A stretch of 16,734 nt of DNA from Desulfurococcales archaeon (GTDB lineage Archaea > Thermoproteota > Thermoprotei_A > Sulfolobales > NBVN01): assembly GCA_021163585.1 (NCBI GenBank), contig JAGGTW010000025.1, forward strand, positions 1 through 16,734. Reading direction: 5' to 3'. This document shows positions 7,534 to 13,758 of this stretch, one piece after another. Each line of letters begins with the position of its first letter. Within the stretch, counting starts at the first letter, position 1. Position numbers and translations under genes: made by a program. The notes beneath the pieces were generated by a model. The model had not been told where the DNA came from. It saw only the letters and a list, made by a program, of their open reading frames with translations, and did not search any database.

Positions 7534-7858
7534 TTAATGAGCCAGTGCTACACTTTTGTAATTCCTGGCTGGTGCCTCTCCGCAACTACGACATCTTGCG
7601 CTGGAGGTCATACTGTTGTTTAATTTCTTCTATCCACTTAGGATCGGGCACCGCACATTCATAAGTTATCTTAATTATGCTGTGACATTAATTACTGTAC
7701 CACATAATAGCTATCTGCATTCTCACCCAGGCTTTAATGCCGCAGGGCAGGGGTAGGAGGCTGAACCTTGGATTCTCTAACCTAACCTCATGTTGAAGTA
7801 ACTCATTATTTAATGTAGTAACGTACTCCACTACCTTATGTTCCAGTAATTGGAACAT
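7534..7858 (-). pseudogene. Possible decayed gene or set of very short ORFs
   Basis: On the minus strand, ATG 7858 opens a frame of 56 residues with protein-like composition (ending GIKAWVRMQIAIMWYSN) that stops at 7688. The same frame then runs another 33 codons (KITYECAVPDPKWIEEIKQQ and on) to a second stop at 7586. In another frame, 7611-7534 reads MTSSARCRSCGEAPARNYK, with a CxxCG pair like half a zinc finger. Codon use (AGG, GAG, AAG, TAC) resembles neighbouring genes. One reading is a small gene broken by a stop and a frameshift; another is chance. The CxxCG block faintly recalls TnpB zinc fingers, but nothing else supports a transposon. No ribosome-binding site precedes ATG 7858. Confidence 0.25.
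7838..7858. promoter_or_regulatory. 21-base inverted repeat, possible operator
   Basis: The arms ATGTTCCA and TGGAACAT are perfect reverse complements separated by GTAAT. The site lies about 70 bases before the surface-protein start codon, upstream of its likely TATA region, and about 375 bases from the KaiC-like operon. A dimeric regulator could bind here. The ATG of the broken minus-strand frame is the outer edge of one arm. Confidence 0.4.
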
Positions 7859-7926
7859 GAGTTCTATTGCTTAATATTATACAGAACTATCCGTACAGAT
7901 GTAATTGAGTGGCTTGAGGTGGGACA

Positions 7927-8823
7927 ATGCTGTTAAAAACAGTACTTGCTGTGGCTGTGGCATCTGCGGTGGTATTAGCGTCAGTAATGTACTTAGACCA
8001 AATAGGAGTTATTGACATTCTAGGATCGGTGAACGTGCCTGGAGAGGTCGTGACTGTTAGCCCGCACATTATAGGGATTAAGTTACCAGTTAATACAAGT
8101 AGTGGAGAGGTAACATACGGGAACGTGGGAGTTTTAAGAACAGATAAAGAGTTAGAGGTGCTGCTTAAGCCCGCTGTTAAGGAGGTTGAAGGAAATCTCA
8201 CAATAACTCTAAGCGGTGAGGTACTGCTAGTGTCTGATGAGAAGACCTACACAATTAAAATGCCGTGCCTAATGACAGTCAATACGTCGTGCTTCCGTGC
8301 ATCAGTGCTCATACCGGGTTATGATGAGCCGCTGAAGATACAGCCTGGAGAGTACAACATAACACTCAAGCTTGCTTGGAGTGAGGCAGAAGGCCAGGGA
8401 GTCTTCAAGTTACAGATAGTGATCATTACCGGCAAGGATAATGGCGCATACATACTGCCCGTCAGCGATAATGTAGATACGAGTAATTGGACGGTGGCCG
8501 AAGGCTCTACTAGAACATATACGCTACTGCTGGAGAAGACAAGGATCAAAGCAAGCAATGGCTTTGGTGAAACTAGGGTGCTAGCCTGGCTATTCTCACC
8601 GAGGGAAATAGAGCATGCAGAGTACGTATTCAAGCTAATAAACGCGAAGACAGGGAACGTATTAACGGTACTTAATGTGCCAGCCATTCGTGATGGCACA
8701 TACTACAAAGCACTGGTGCTAATCAAGGCTAAGCCAGGACATTACATTATCGAAGTAGAATATCCAAGTACGGAACAGTCAAGTAGGACCGTTATGACAG
8801 CGAAGATATTGATTGAAGAATAA
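7927..8823 (+). CDS. Membrane-anchored extracellular protein, unknown function
   Basis: This 298-residue protein is not recognised. Residues 3-21 (LKTVLAVAVASAVVLASVM) form one hydrophobic segment, a signal peptide or N-terminal anchor, followed by a long beta-rich outer part. No lipobox is present and no class III (pilin) signal site is obvious. It holds five N-x-S/T sequons (two NTS plus NLT, NIT and NWT), so N-glycosylation is likely in an archaeon. Two cysteines in PCLMTVNTSC could form a disulphide. The C-terminal third (APHYVF-like strands, GTYYKALVLIKAKPGHYIIEVEYP) looks like an immunoglobulin-like beta sandwich by pattern. ATG 7927 follows GAGGTGGG at good spacing. It is a single gene, convergent with the small helical protein gene at 8926. 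An S-layer-associated or binding role is a guess. Confidence 0.82.
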   Translation: MLLKTVLAVAVASAVVLASVMYLDQIGVIDILGSVNVPGEVVTVSPHIIGIKLPVNTSSGEVTYGNVGVLRTDKELEVLLKPAVKEVEGNLTITLSGEVLLVSDEKTYTIKMPCLMTVNTSCFRASVLIPGYDEPLKIQPGEYNITLKLAWSEAEGQGVFKLQIVIITGKDNGAYILPVSDNVDTSNWTVAEGSTRTYTLLLEKTRIKASNGFGETRVLAWLFSPREIEHAEYVFKLINAKTGNVLTVLNVPAIRDGTYYKALVLIKAKPGHYIIEVEYPSTEQSSRTVMTAKILIEE

Positions 8824-8834
8824 CTTAATGTGTC

Positions 8835-8839
8835 TTTTT
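8835..8839 (+). terminator. Weak T-tract terminator after the surface protein
   Basis: A run of five T's, in GTCTTTTTCCC, starts 12 bases after the stop codon. It is short for an archaeal terminator but is the only T run in the 102-base gap between the two convergent genes. Confidence 0.35.
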
Positions 8840-8925
8840 CCCTCGCCTTCTCACTCATCCCCGATGTACTCACTGATAACTACACTTACGGGAACGCATT
8901 CGGTCTTAAATCAGAGTAATTGTAC

Positions 8926-9423
8926 CTACTTACTGTTGAAGCTATTGTTAATTATTCTTGTGAAGTACTTCGCTTTAGTCTCTGCAATAACCTTGATTAT
9001 TTTCTCAATAAACCTCGCGAACTCGCCTGTGTCGAAAATGTTAGGCGGCTCCTCATTAATGCCTACCATGCCTGAAAGAACTCTGAAAACGTCGTGCAGG
9101 ATCCTCTCGGGAGGTGACCTAATGACGTGCTCGAAGGCTGTTATGAAGTCGCTTGGATTATTAACTAGAACCTCACCTAAGCTCATTCCAGTTAATCTTC
9201 TTATATTGTCAATGATCTCATATGCCTTATGAATTCCGAGGACTCTACTCAAGCTTTCGGAGAGTAAGCTGTCCAGCTCAGTAGTGATCACGTACTCATC
9301 GTAGTTGCTGCCTAACAACCTCGTGTTCTTGAGTACTTCAGGTGGCAGCGGCTTATAGGAGTACTTATGTGCCGTGTTTTCCTGCTTGCGGCCGCCCCTG
9401 CTGCTCGTGCTTCCCTCGTCCAC
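8926..9423 (-). CDS. Small helical protein, apparent relative of the KaiC-linked one
   Basis: The family of this 165-residue protein is not known to me. Residues 1-45 are polar and probably disordered (DEGSTSSRGGRKQEN). From about 46 it is helical: LLSESLSRVLGIHKAYEIID, then EVLVNNPSDFITAFEHVIRS (84-103), then a C-terminal helix FARFIEKIIKVIAETKAKYF (135-154). The second and third blocks align with the 125-residue KaiC-coupled protein at similar spacing. The LG...A..II...L.....P..F pattern is reminiscent of NitrOD5-like domains, as inference only. GTG 9423 is the first start after an in-frame TGA and lacks a strong ribosome-binding site of its own. A tiny frame behind GGTGGTGAGG ends in TAG overlapping this GTG, so coupling is possible. 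It converges with the surface-protein gene. Confidence 0.72.
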   Translation of the reverse strand: MDEGSTSSRGGRKQENTAHKYSYKPLPPEVLKNTRLLGSNYDEYVITTELDSLLSESLSRVLGIHKAYEIIDNIRRLTGMSLGEVLVNNPSDFITAFEHVIRSPPERILHDVFRVLSGMVGINEEPPNIFDTGEFARFIEKIIKVIAETKAKYFTRIINNSFNSK

Positions 9424-9458
9424 TACTCTATCGCCCCAGCCTCAACAGTCTTCAGCAA
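9423..9458 (-). CDS. Possible 11-residue leader ORF
   Basis: TTG 9458 is preceded by GGTGGTGAGGAG, the best ribosome-binding site in this gap, and opens a frame MLKTVEAGAIE. It ends at TAG 9425-9423, sharing one base with the GTG start of the next gene (TAGTG). The arrangement looks like translational coupling, but the peptide is too short to judge, and it may instead be the remnant of an upstream gene end. Confidence 0.25.
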   Translation of the reverse strand: MLKTVEAGAIE

Positions 9459-9660
9459 AAACTCCTCACCACCTACTAAATCGTTGATCTACCTAATAGA
9501 GTTATTGTTAAAATATTGTACGTTTCCTCAGAGAGTGATGCCGGAAATTAGGTAGTGATCGGAAATTATTACTTGACTGAAGCAACGTAGTTGTCTATGT
9601 TTCAAAGCAGTTCTTCAAGAATCACCCACCACATGCATGATGGACCGCTCCAATGCAGGC

Positions 9661-9672
9661 AGTTATTTAAGT
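9661..9672 (+). promoter_or_regulatory. Candidate TATA box of the Cas4-like gene
   Basis: AGTTATTTAAGT is a good match to an archaeal TATA element. Its centre is about 44 bases before ATG 9710, which predicts initiation near 9692 and a short leader holding GCTGGTG as ribosome-binding site. Confidence 0.5.
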
Positions 9673-9709
9673 CCTAGAATAGAGGAGTTATTAGCTGGTG
9701 CTGGGTGCG

Positions 9710-10342
9710 ATGAGCATAGACCTCGTGGACCTAGTATACAGGTTCAGGAAGGAAGAGAAGGAACAGCATCAACGGATTGAAGGGGTCTACTGGGTCACTG
9801 ACTTAACCAGATGCCCACTTAAGAGAACCTACGAGTTTAAATACCCAGAGCTAACCGCTAAGGACGTCTTCTCCCCTGTCTTCATAATGGGTGACTTAGC
9901 TCACAGGGGTGTGGAGTCACTAATTAAAGAGTTCTTTCTCGATGCCGCATCAGTTGAGGTTGAAGGGTCCCGTGAGGTGTCACTTCCCAATGGTAGGAAG
10001 GTAATAGTTAGAGGGAGGGCTGACGCAATTATAGACCTGGGGGATAATTCTAAAGTAGGTGTTGAGGTAAAGACCGCTAGAGCTGACTTGGGAATACCTC
10101 AGCAGCACCACATAGACCAGGTTAGGATCTATAACTGGTTATTCAGCTTAAGTTACAGCATACTTTTCTACGTAACTCCAGATAGAGTTACTCAGTTCGA
10201 GGTAAGAGATAGTGTAGATGAGGAAGAGATAATTGAGAGAATAACATCGACTACCTACCCGCGCTACCCTTGGGAATGCTCCTACTGCCCCTTCTCAGTA
10301 CTCTGCCCACACAAAAAGGCGCATGATGATAGGCACAGGTAG
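9710..10342 (+). CDS. cas4: Cas4-like PD-(D/E)XK exonuclease with iron-sulphur cysteines
   Basis: The 210-residue product is a Cas4/RecB-type nuclease (DUF83). All family elements are present: Cys35 in TRCPLKRTYE, the helix MGDLAHRGVE with His65, RGRADAIID with Asp105, GVEVKTAR with Glu119 and Lys121, and QVRIYNWL with Gln137 and Tyr141. The C-terminal CSYCPFSVLC supplies Cys190, Cys193 and Cys199. With Cys35 they should hold a 4Fe-4S cluster. Cas4 trims pre-spacer DNA with Cas1-Cas2, but free-standing Cas4 relatives also occur in archaea and their viruses, with likely repair roles. No CRISPR array or other cas gene is in the window. ATG 9710, with GGTG nine bases upstream, is preferred over an in-frame GTG at 9698. 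Confidence 0.88.
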   Translation: MSIDLVDLVYRFRKEEKEQHQRIEGVYWVTDLTRCPLKRTYEFKYPELTAKDVFSPVFIMGDLAHRGVESLIKEFFLDAASVEVEGSREVSLPNGRKVIVRGRADAIIDLGDNSKVGVEVKTARADLGIPQQHHIDQVRIYNWLFSLSYSILFYVTPDRVTQFEVRDSVDEEEIIERITSTTYPRYPWECSYCPFSVLCPHKKAHDDRHR

Positions 10343-10350
10343 CTGCTGGG

Positions 10351-11220
10351 TCAGTTGGTCATACCTACCTGGTTACCGCTACTAAGTGTGAGTAGGAGGT
10401 ATCTATACACTACCTTAGTCCACCACCTGTGGAGACCTCTTCTTAGCCCAGACCGTATTCCGAATCCCTTAACCCCTATGTACATGTTTAACGGCAGTCC
10501 TGCAGCACTTTTGAGTAATCTGGGAATGCTTGGTGCGTCAATACCGTACTTCATTGCTAACTCAGCCATTAGTTTGAGGTCCTTTAGGGTGGGGAGCGGC
10601 CATGGATTGTAGTGAGTCACACCCGCCTTGACTATCCTGACTTTATATCCCCTACCTATCACGTGCCTCAATATGTACCAGTCCTCAAATACGTGGAGGT
10701 CTGAAGGTATTTTTATGTCCTCGATAGCTTCCCTCCTTAGCATTGTATCGTGTGTCCCGCCTCTATGATAGAACTCACGGATCAGGTAGCTCACATAGTC
10801 AACACCTAAGACCTTAAGCCACAGGATCTTCTCCTTATAACCATCGTAGTTAAGGCCCCAAATTAGCCCTACCCCAGGTTCACTTAGATAGTTTCTGGCC
10901 TCACCCCACCAACCCTCATTCAGTATGACGTCGTCATCGACAAACATGAGCCAATCATCATTGAATGAGTGTGTGAATACCTCAATAGCTAATTGCCTAG
11001 CCACAGCCCTATTCCCCGCGCCTCGAACAACAACTAGCTCCTTACCATGCTTACAGCACCAATCAAGAAATACTTTAGGAGTTACATCATCTGAATCATC
11101 GACAAGTATGACCGACCTGAAAGGTACCTGAACTACTGACTCAAGTACCTCTCTTAGCGAAACAGGCGCGCTCTCCATCTTACTGTAAGAGTTCTTAGTT
11201 ATGAACGATATGATGACCAC
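10351..11220 (-). CDS. Glycosyltransferase, GT-A fold (family 2-like)
   Basis: This 289-residue protein shows GT-A features: the early strand SVILVDDSDD, an Asn-Arg helix region GAGNRAVARQLA, and the metal-binding acidic motif LMFVDDDVIL (Asp95-97). An acidic acceptor/base segment FEDWYILRHVIGRGYKV (Glu179, Asp180) follows. The C-terminal basic region lacks a clear membrane segment. The very N-terminus (about 1-33) is shorter and less typical than in most GT2 enzymes. GTG 11220 is supported by GGAGGT seven bases upstream and overlaps the preceding glycosyltransferase gene by 26 bases. It is the last gene of the three-gene deacetylase/glycosyltransferase unit and ends nine bases from the convergent Cas4-like gene. 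Donor and acceptor are unknown; N-glycan or surface-polymer assembly is inferred. Confidence 0.82.
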   Translation of the reverse strand: MVIISFITKNSYSKMESAPVSLREVLESVVQVPFRSVILVDDSDDVTPKVFLDWCCKHGKELVVVRGAGNRAVARQLAIEVFTHSFNDDWLMFVDDDVILNEGWWGEARNYLSEPGVGLIWGLNYDGYKEKILWLKVLGVDYVSYLIREFYHRGGTHDTMLRREAIEDIKIPSDLHVFEDWYILRHVIGRGYKVRIVKAGVTHYNPWPLPTLKDLKLMAELAMKYGIDAPSIPRLLKSAAGLPLNMYIGVKGFGIRSGLRRGLHRWWTKVVYRYLLLTLSSGNQVGMTN

Positions 11221-12253
11221 CGCGGAGACCTCCTAAGTACTTGCTGAGTGCGTGTCTGAGTCTGTTTAAGTACGGATTATGCTTAATTATCAGGCCTCTC
11301 TCAACCAAGTCACTATCTCCGACCCTCCTCAACTTGCTGACTAGCGACCGCTGCTGGAAAAGGTACTTTAAGTTCATGAACGTATCGACAAGTGCCTTAA
11401 TCCTAGCCATGGCTAGCTGTAACCTCCTGCGCAGTAGGTCATGCAGTGCTACGGCAGTCATGAAGAGAACTAATGGTATGAAGTACCTCAATATGCTGGC
11501 TGACCCATAATTCTTTATTAAGAGAGCTAGCCGACCACGTGTTAGGTAGTAGAGCCTGTCATAGTGGGGTCTACGTAGGACATTCTTGGGCGGGTGACGC
11601 ACCCTACTCGAAGGTACGAAGACTACCGAGTACCCGGTCAGCCACGCCCTAAAGGCTAGGTCAGCTTCTTCATAGCCATAGAAGAAGTACGGGTCAAACA
11701 TACCTAATCTCTTGAAGACTTCTCGCCTTACTGCTAGTGAAGCACCAGATGCATAGAAAGCCTCGGATACTCCTCCTAAGCCACGAGTGCTTAGTAAGGT
11801 ATGTGCTCCACCGTACACATCAATAAAGCATTGCGGGATCAGTGGTTTACTCCCGTCTTGAGAATCCAGTATCATGCTCTGGCATATGGCTACGTCCTCC
11901 CGGGCCTTAAGCAACTCTACGATTGGGGCGAGCCAATTACTTGTTACTTCAGTATCTGAGTCAATAAAACATAGGATGTCCCCTTCAGCCAGCATCGCAC
12001 CTAAGTTCCTCCCGAAGGAGACACCCATGTTTTTATGTGTGTGCACCACCAGTACATTCCCTAGCTTCTGGAGGTACTTAGGTAGCTCACCTGCACCCGT
12101 CGTGAGGCCGCCGTCCCTTGACTGATCAACAATTATCAGCTCCAGATTGCTGTACTCAGTCTCAGCGAGTGATTTAATGCAGCGGGACAGCTCGGCTCGG
12201 CTGCCGTGACCCAGTACTATAATAGATACCTTGGGGTTCTCTAAGTTACTCAA
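11195..12253 (-). CDS. Family 2 glycosyltransferase (rhamnosyltransferase-like)
   Basis: The 352-residue enzyme has a clear GT2 domain: VSIIVLGHGSR start, LELIIVDQSRD, NMGVSFGRNLGA, the DxD motif FIDSDTE (Asp98, Asp100) and GASLAVRREVFKRLGMFDPYFF. The catalytic-base region GYEEADLAFRAWLTGY (Glu195, Glu196, Asp198) follows. Residues 255-273 (LRYFIPLVLFMTAVALHDL) form one hydrophobic helix, followed by a basic tail, so it is probably held at the cytoplasmic membrane face. This matches the rhamnosyltransferase-like branch of GT2. TTG 12253 is chosen because GGAGGT lies eight bases before it; the TTG overlaps the previous gene's stop within TTGAGTAA. The next gene overlaps its end. The substrate cannot be deduced. 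Confidence 0.88.
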   Translation of the reverse strand: MSNLENPKVSIIVLGHGSRAELSRCIKSLAETEYSNLELIIVDQSRDGGLTTGAGELPKYLQKLGNVLVVHTHKNMGVSFGRNLGAMLAEGDILCFIDSDTEVTSNWLAPIVELLKAREDVAICQSMILDSQDGSKPLIPQCFIDVYGGAHTLLSTRGLGGVSEAFYASGASLAVRREVFKRLGMFDPYFFYGYEEADLAFRAWLTGYSVVFVPSSRVRHPPKNVLRRPHYDRLYYLTRGRLALLIKNYGSASILRYFIPLVLFMTAVALHDLLRRRLQLAMARIKALVDTFMNLKYLFQQRSLVSKLRRVGDSDLVERGLIIKHNPYLNRLRHALSKYLGGLRGGHHIVHN

Positions 12254-13127
12254 GTTGGTGACCTCCCCTCAGCACTAGATTAAGTATGTCGGCAAGCGTT
12301 ACGAAAATTAAGTTGAAGCGCTCGCTGAGGACCCTCAGTAACGCCTTAATTCTGAGGACATTCACCTCATTAAGTCCGTCGCTCAAGTACTCCCTGCCAT
12401 ATGAGTCCGTAATGTGCCCGTAAGCAGTAACGATCCCGTACCTATACGCTATTTCAACGCCTCTCTCTATGCTGTCAGCCCCTATATTCCAGTTTGGCGG
12501 TATGTTGACTACATCCTGCACTACCTCAGGAGTGAGGCCTATGCTCCTACAGGACAGCGCGTACCCCATTTCCCGCAGCGCCTTAAGTAATTCGTAGGTA
12601 GCTCCCCACCCAGGCGGCCTAAATACCTTGCTGAACCTCAGGCCCGCATCCCTAAGTATCTCCTCACCCAGCCTCAACCTCCTCAAGCATTCCGCATAGC
12701 TGAGGCCTACGAACTCCATTGAGTGGTTGACAACTGTTCCGTCAGCATTATGGTGGTTAAAGCCGTGGACACATAATTCAAATACTCCGAGGTCAACGTA
12801 ATTACTCAGCCAGTTACACCACTCCTCATGCTTGCTCAACTTGAATGGCTCGCCTTCCCACACATTGCTGTAGTTTAACTTCAGCACTTTCTTAGCTAAC
12901 CTCATGAACCCGGCATCATTGGGTTTGTCAACCCAGTTAGGAGTAACGAATAAAGTAACTTTCATATCAGTGAATTCGTCGAGCAGGTCGAGTAAGAACC
13001 TGAAGTTCCCGTGCTCCTTATCGCCGCCGCAGTCAGATAAGTACTTGCTTGACTCAGGGTGTACGTCATCAATGCTGAGGTTGAACAGTACGTAACTCCT
13101 TGAGAAAGTACCCAAGCCGTTAATCAT
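12246..13127 (-). CDS. Polysaccharide deacetylase-family protein (NodB/DUF2334-like)
   Basis: From ATG 13127 the product has 293 residues. It has the NodB homology pattern: LSIDDVHPE with the paired Asp (20-21), the metal-binding HGFNHH (His122, His126), and FRPPGWGA (Arg171-Gly174) as the third motif. A distal GHITDSYGREY may supply the last catalytic histidine. There is no signal peptide, so a cytoplasmic step on a lipid-linked or nucleotide sugar fits better than wall modification. I prefer ATG 13127, which has AAGGAG six bases upstream, over ATG 13163, which has no ribosome-binding site but could be used leaderless; they differ by 12 residues. It heads the unit with the two glycosyltransferases, overlapping the next gene by 8 bases. 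Cytoplasmic N-deacetylation of a sugar is the inferred job. Confidence 0.85.
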   Translation of the reverse strand: MINGLGTFSRSYVLFNLSIDDVHPESSKYLSDCGGDKEHGNFRFLLDLLDEFTDMKVTLFVTPNWVDKPNDAGFMRLAKKVLKLNYSNVWEGEPFKLSKHEEWCNWLSNYVDLGVFELCVHGFNHHNADGTVVNHSMEFVGLSYAECLRRLRLGEEILRDAGLRFSKVFRPPGWGATYELLKALREMGYALSCRSIGLTPEVVQDVVNIPPNWNIGADSIERGVEIAYRYGIVTAYGHITDSYGREYLSDGLNEVNVLRIKALLRVLSERFNLIFVTLADILNLVLRGGHQLE

Positions 13128-13163
13128 GTAGCACTCCTTATGGACAGTACTATAGTTGAACAT

Positions 13164-13204
13164 ACATAAACTTTATGAATTTCCAGTAAGTATTTCTAGA
13201 ATCT
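13164..13204 (-). promoter_or_regulatory. Promoter region of the deacetylase/glycosyltransferase operon
   Basis: On the minus strand there are two TATA-like strings: AAATACTTA (13195-13187) and CATAAAGTTTAT (13177-13166). The second would start a message near 13144 with AAGGAG just ahead of ATG 13127. The first would start near 13165 and give a leaderless message at ATG 13163. TTCTAGAATCT at 13194-13204 (plus strand) is repeated with one change at 13237-13247, 43 bases away. Confidence 0.45.
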
Positions 13205-13300
13205 ATTATAAGCCCTTAGCAGTTAACGACACAAAATTCTAGGATCTGTCAACATAGAAGTTACTCTTCACCTAACTAAGTACTCAGTCAGAGGTTCTAT

Positions 13301-13594
13301 TCAGTCTTCACTGACCCTCTCAATAAATCTTCTCAAATACTTCCTCTTTTTCTTTAAGTCTTCAATACTGTGCTTGATTATCTCAATGAGGTAGCCCTCC
13401 TCACCTGGGACTCCATAGCCCACTACCTCGCCATCAACCTTCAGGATCGGGTATTCATTATCACCCATGGACTCAATAATTACTACCTCCTCCCCCACCT
13501 CCCTCTCAATAATGTCCTTAATTTCATAAAGCCACTGCCTGACAGTGTAGACCCAGTATGACTTCCTACGCCCAACAATTTCTAAAGTAACCAT
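13301..13594 (-). CDS. Small conserved-looking protein, possible glutaredoxin-like fold
   Basis: This 97-residue protein has no family I can name. The order of elements is beta (VTLEIVG), a long helix (WVYTVRQWLYEIKDIIEREVG), beta (EVVIIES), beta (YPILKVDGEVVGYGVP), then a helix (YLIEIIKHSIEDLKKKRK). This is the thioredoxin/glutaredoxin order, and the YPILKVDGE segment resembles the cis-Pro strand region. There is no CxxC and no cysteine at all, so it is not a redox enzyme. ATG 13594 has GGAG seven bases upstream, whereas ATG 13600 has it only one base away, so I chose the former. It stands alone, upstream of the deacetylase operon on the same strand, and is divergent from nadE. Confidence 0.75.
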   Translation of the reverse strand: MVTLEIVGRRKSYWVYTVRQWLYEIKDIIEREVGEEVVIIESMGDNEYPILKVDGEVVGYGVPGEEGYLIEIIKHSIEDLKKKRKYLRRFIERVSED

Positions 13595-13719
13595 CTCCAT
13601 ACTCCTACCCGCACCAGCACTACGACCTAATAAAGATTTTCAGTAAGTATTAAAATATTATTTTGCTGCTTCAACCAATTCTCAAGCCCGACTCCGTCGA
13701 CTAGAGGAAAAGTAAAATT

Positions 13720-13729
13720 CTTACTTATG
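13720..13729 (+). promoter_or_regulatory. Candidate TATA box of nadE
   Basis: CTTACTTATG, preceded by the A-rich AAAAGTAAAATT as a possible BRE, is centred about 34 bases before GTG 13759. Initiation would fall near 13751, inside the right arm of the inverted repeat just downstream. Confidence 0.4.
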
Positions 13730-13733
13730 CGAT

Positions 13734-13755
13734 CCATTACAGTAGTTAGTAATGG
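13734..13755. promoter_or_regulatory. Inverted repeat at the nadE start, possible operator
   Basis: Perfect 7-base arms CCATTAC and GTAATGG flank AGTAGTTA, between the TATA candidate and the GTG start. A dimeric repressor bound here would block transcription initiation. No known NAD-responsive archaeal operator sequence was recognised. Confidence 0.45.
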
Positions 13756-13758
13756 CAG

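Larger units (their letters stand above)
7464..7926. other. Long intergenic region between divergent genes
   Basis: These 463 bases separate the KaiC-like operon (minus) from the surface-protein gene (plus). They contain the KaiC-side promoter, a stretch of broken open frame on the minus strand (7534-7858), a 21-base inverted repeat (7838-7858) and the GAGGTGGG ribosome-binding site of the next gene. No tRNA, rRNA or CRISPR repeat is visible. AT-rich sequence near 7868-7883 (TTGCTTAATATTATAC) could be the TATA element for the plus-strand gene. Confidence 0.6.

Noticed and set aside
8813..9232. Plus-strand 139-codon frame opposite the small helical protein
   Set aside because: Shadow frame: composition is Ser/Leu-rich and unlike a protein family, whereas the minus-strand frame has helical structure and a relative in the window.
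9367..9555. Plus-strand 62-codon frame
   Set aside because: Low-complexity antisense frame with no ribosome-binding site.
9561..9660. Possible C/D box RNA (ATGATGG and short palindromes such as CAACGTAGTTG)
   Set aside because: No proper C, D', C' and D box set with the right spacing was found.
13128..13163. Upstream ATG start for the deacetylase
   Set aside because: No ribosome-binding site and not part of the conserved domain; ATG 13127 has AAGGAG. It remains possible as a leaderless start.
6300..13200. CRISPR array linked to the Cas4-like gene
   Set aside because: No regularly spaced direct repeats were found anywhere in the window.
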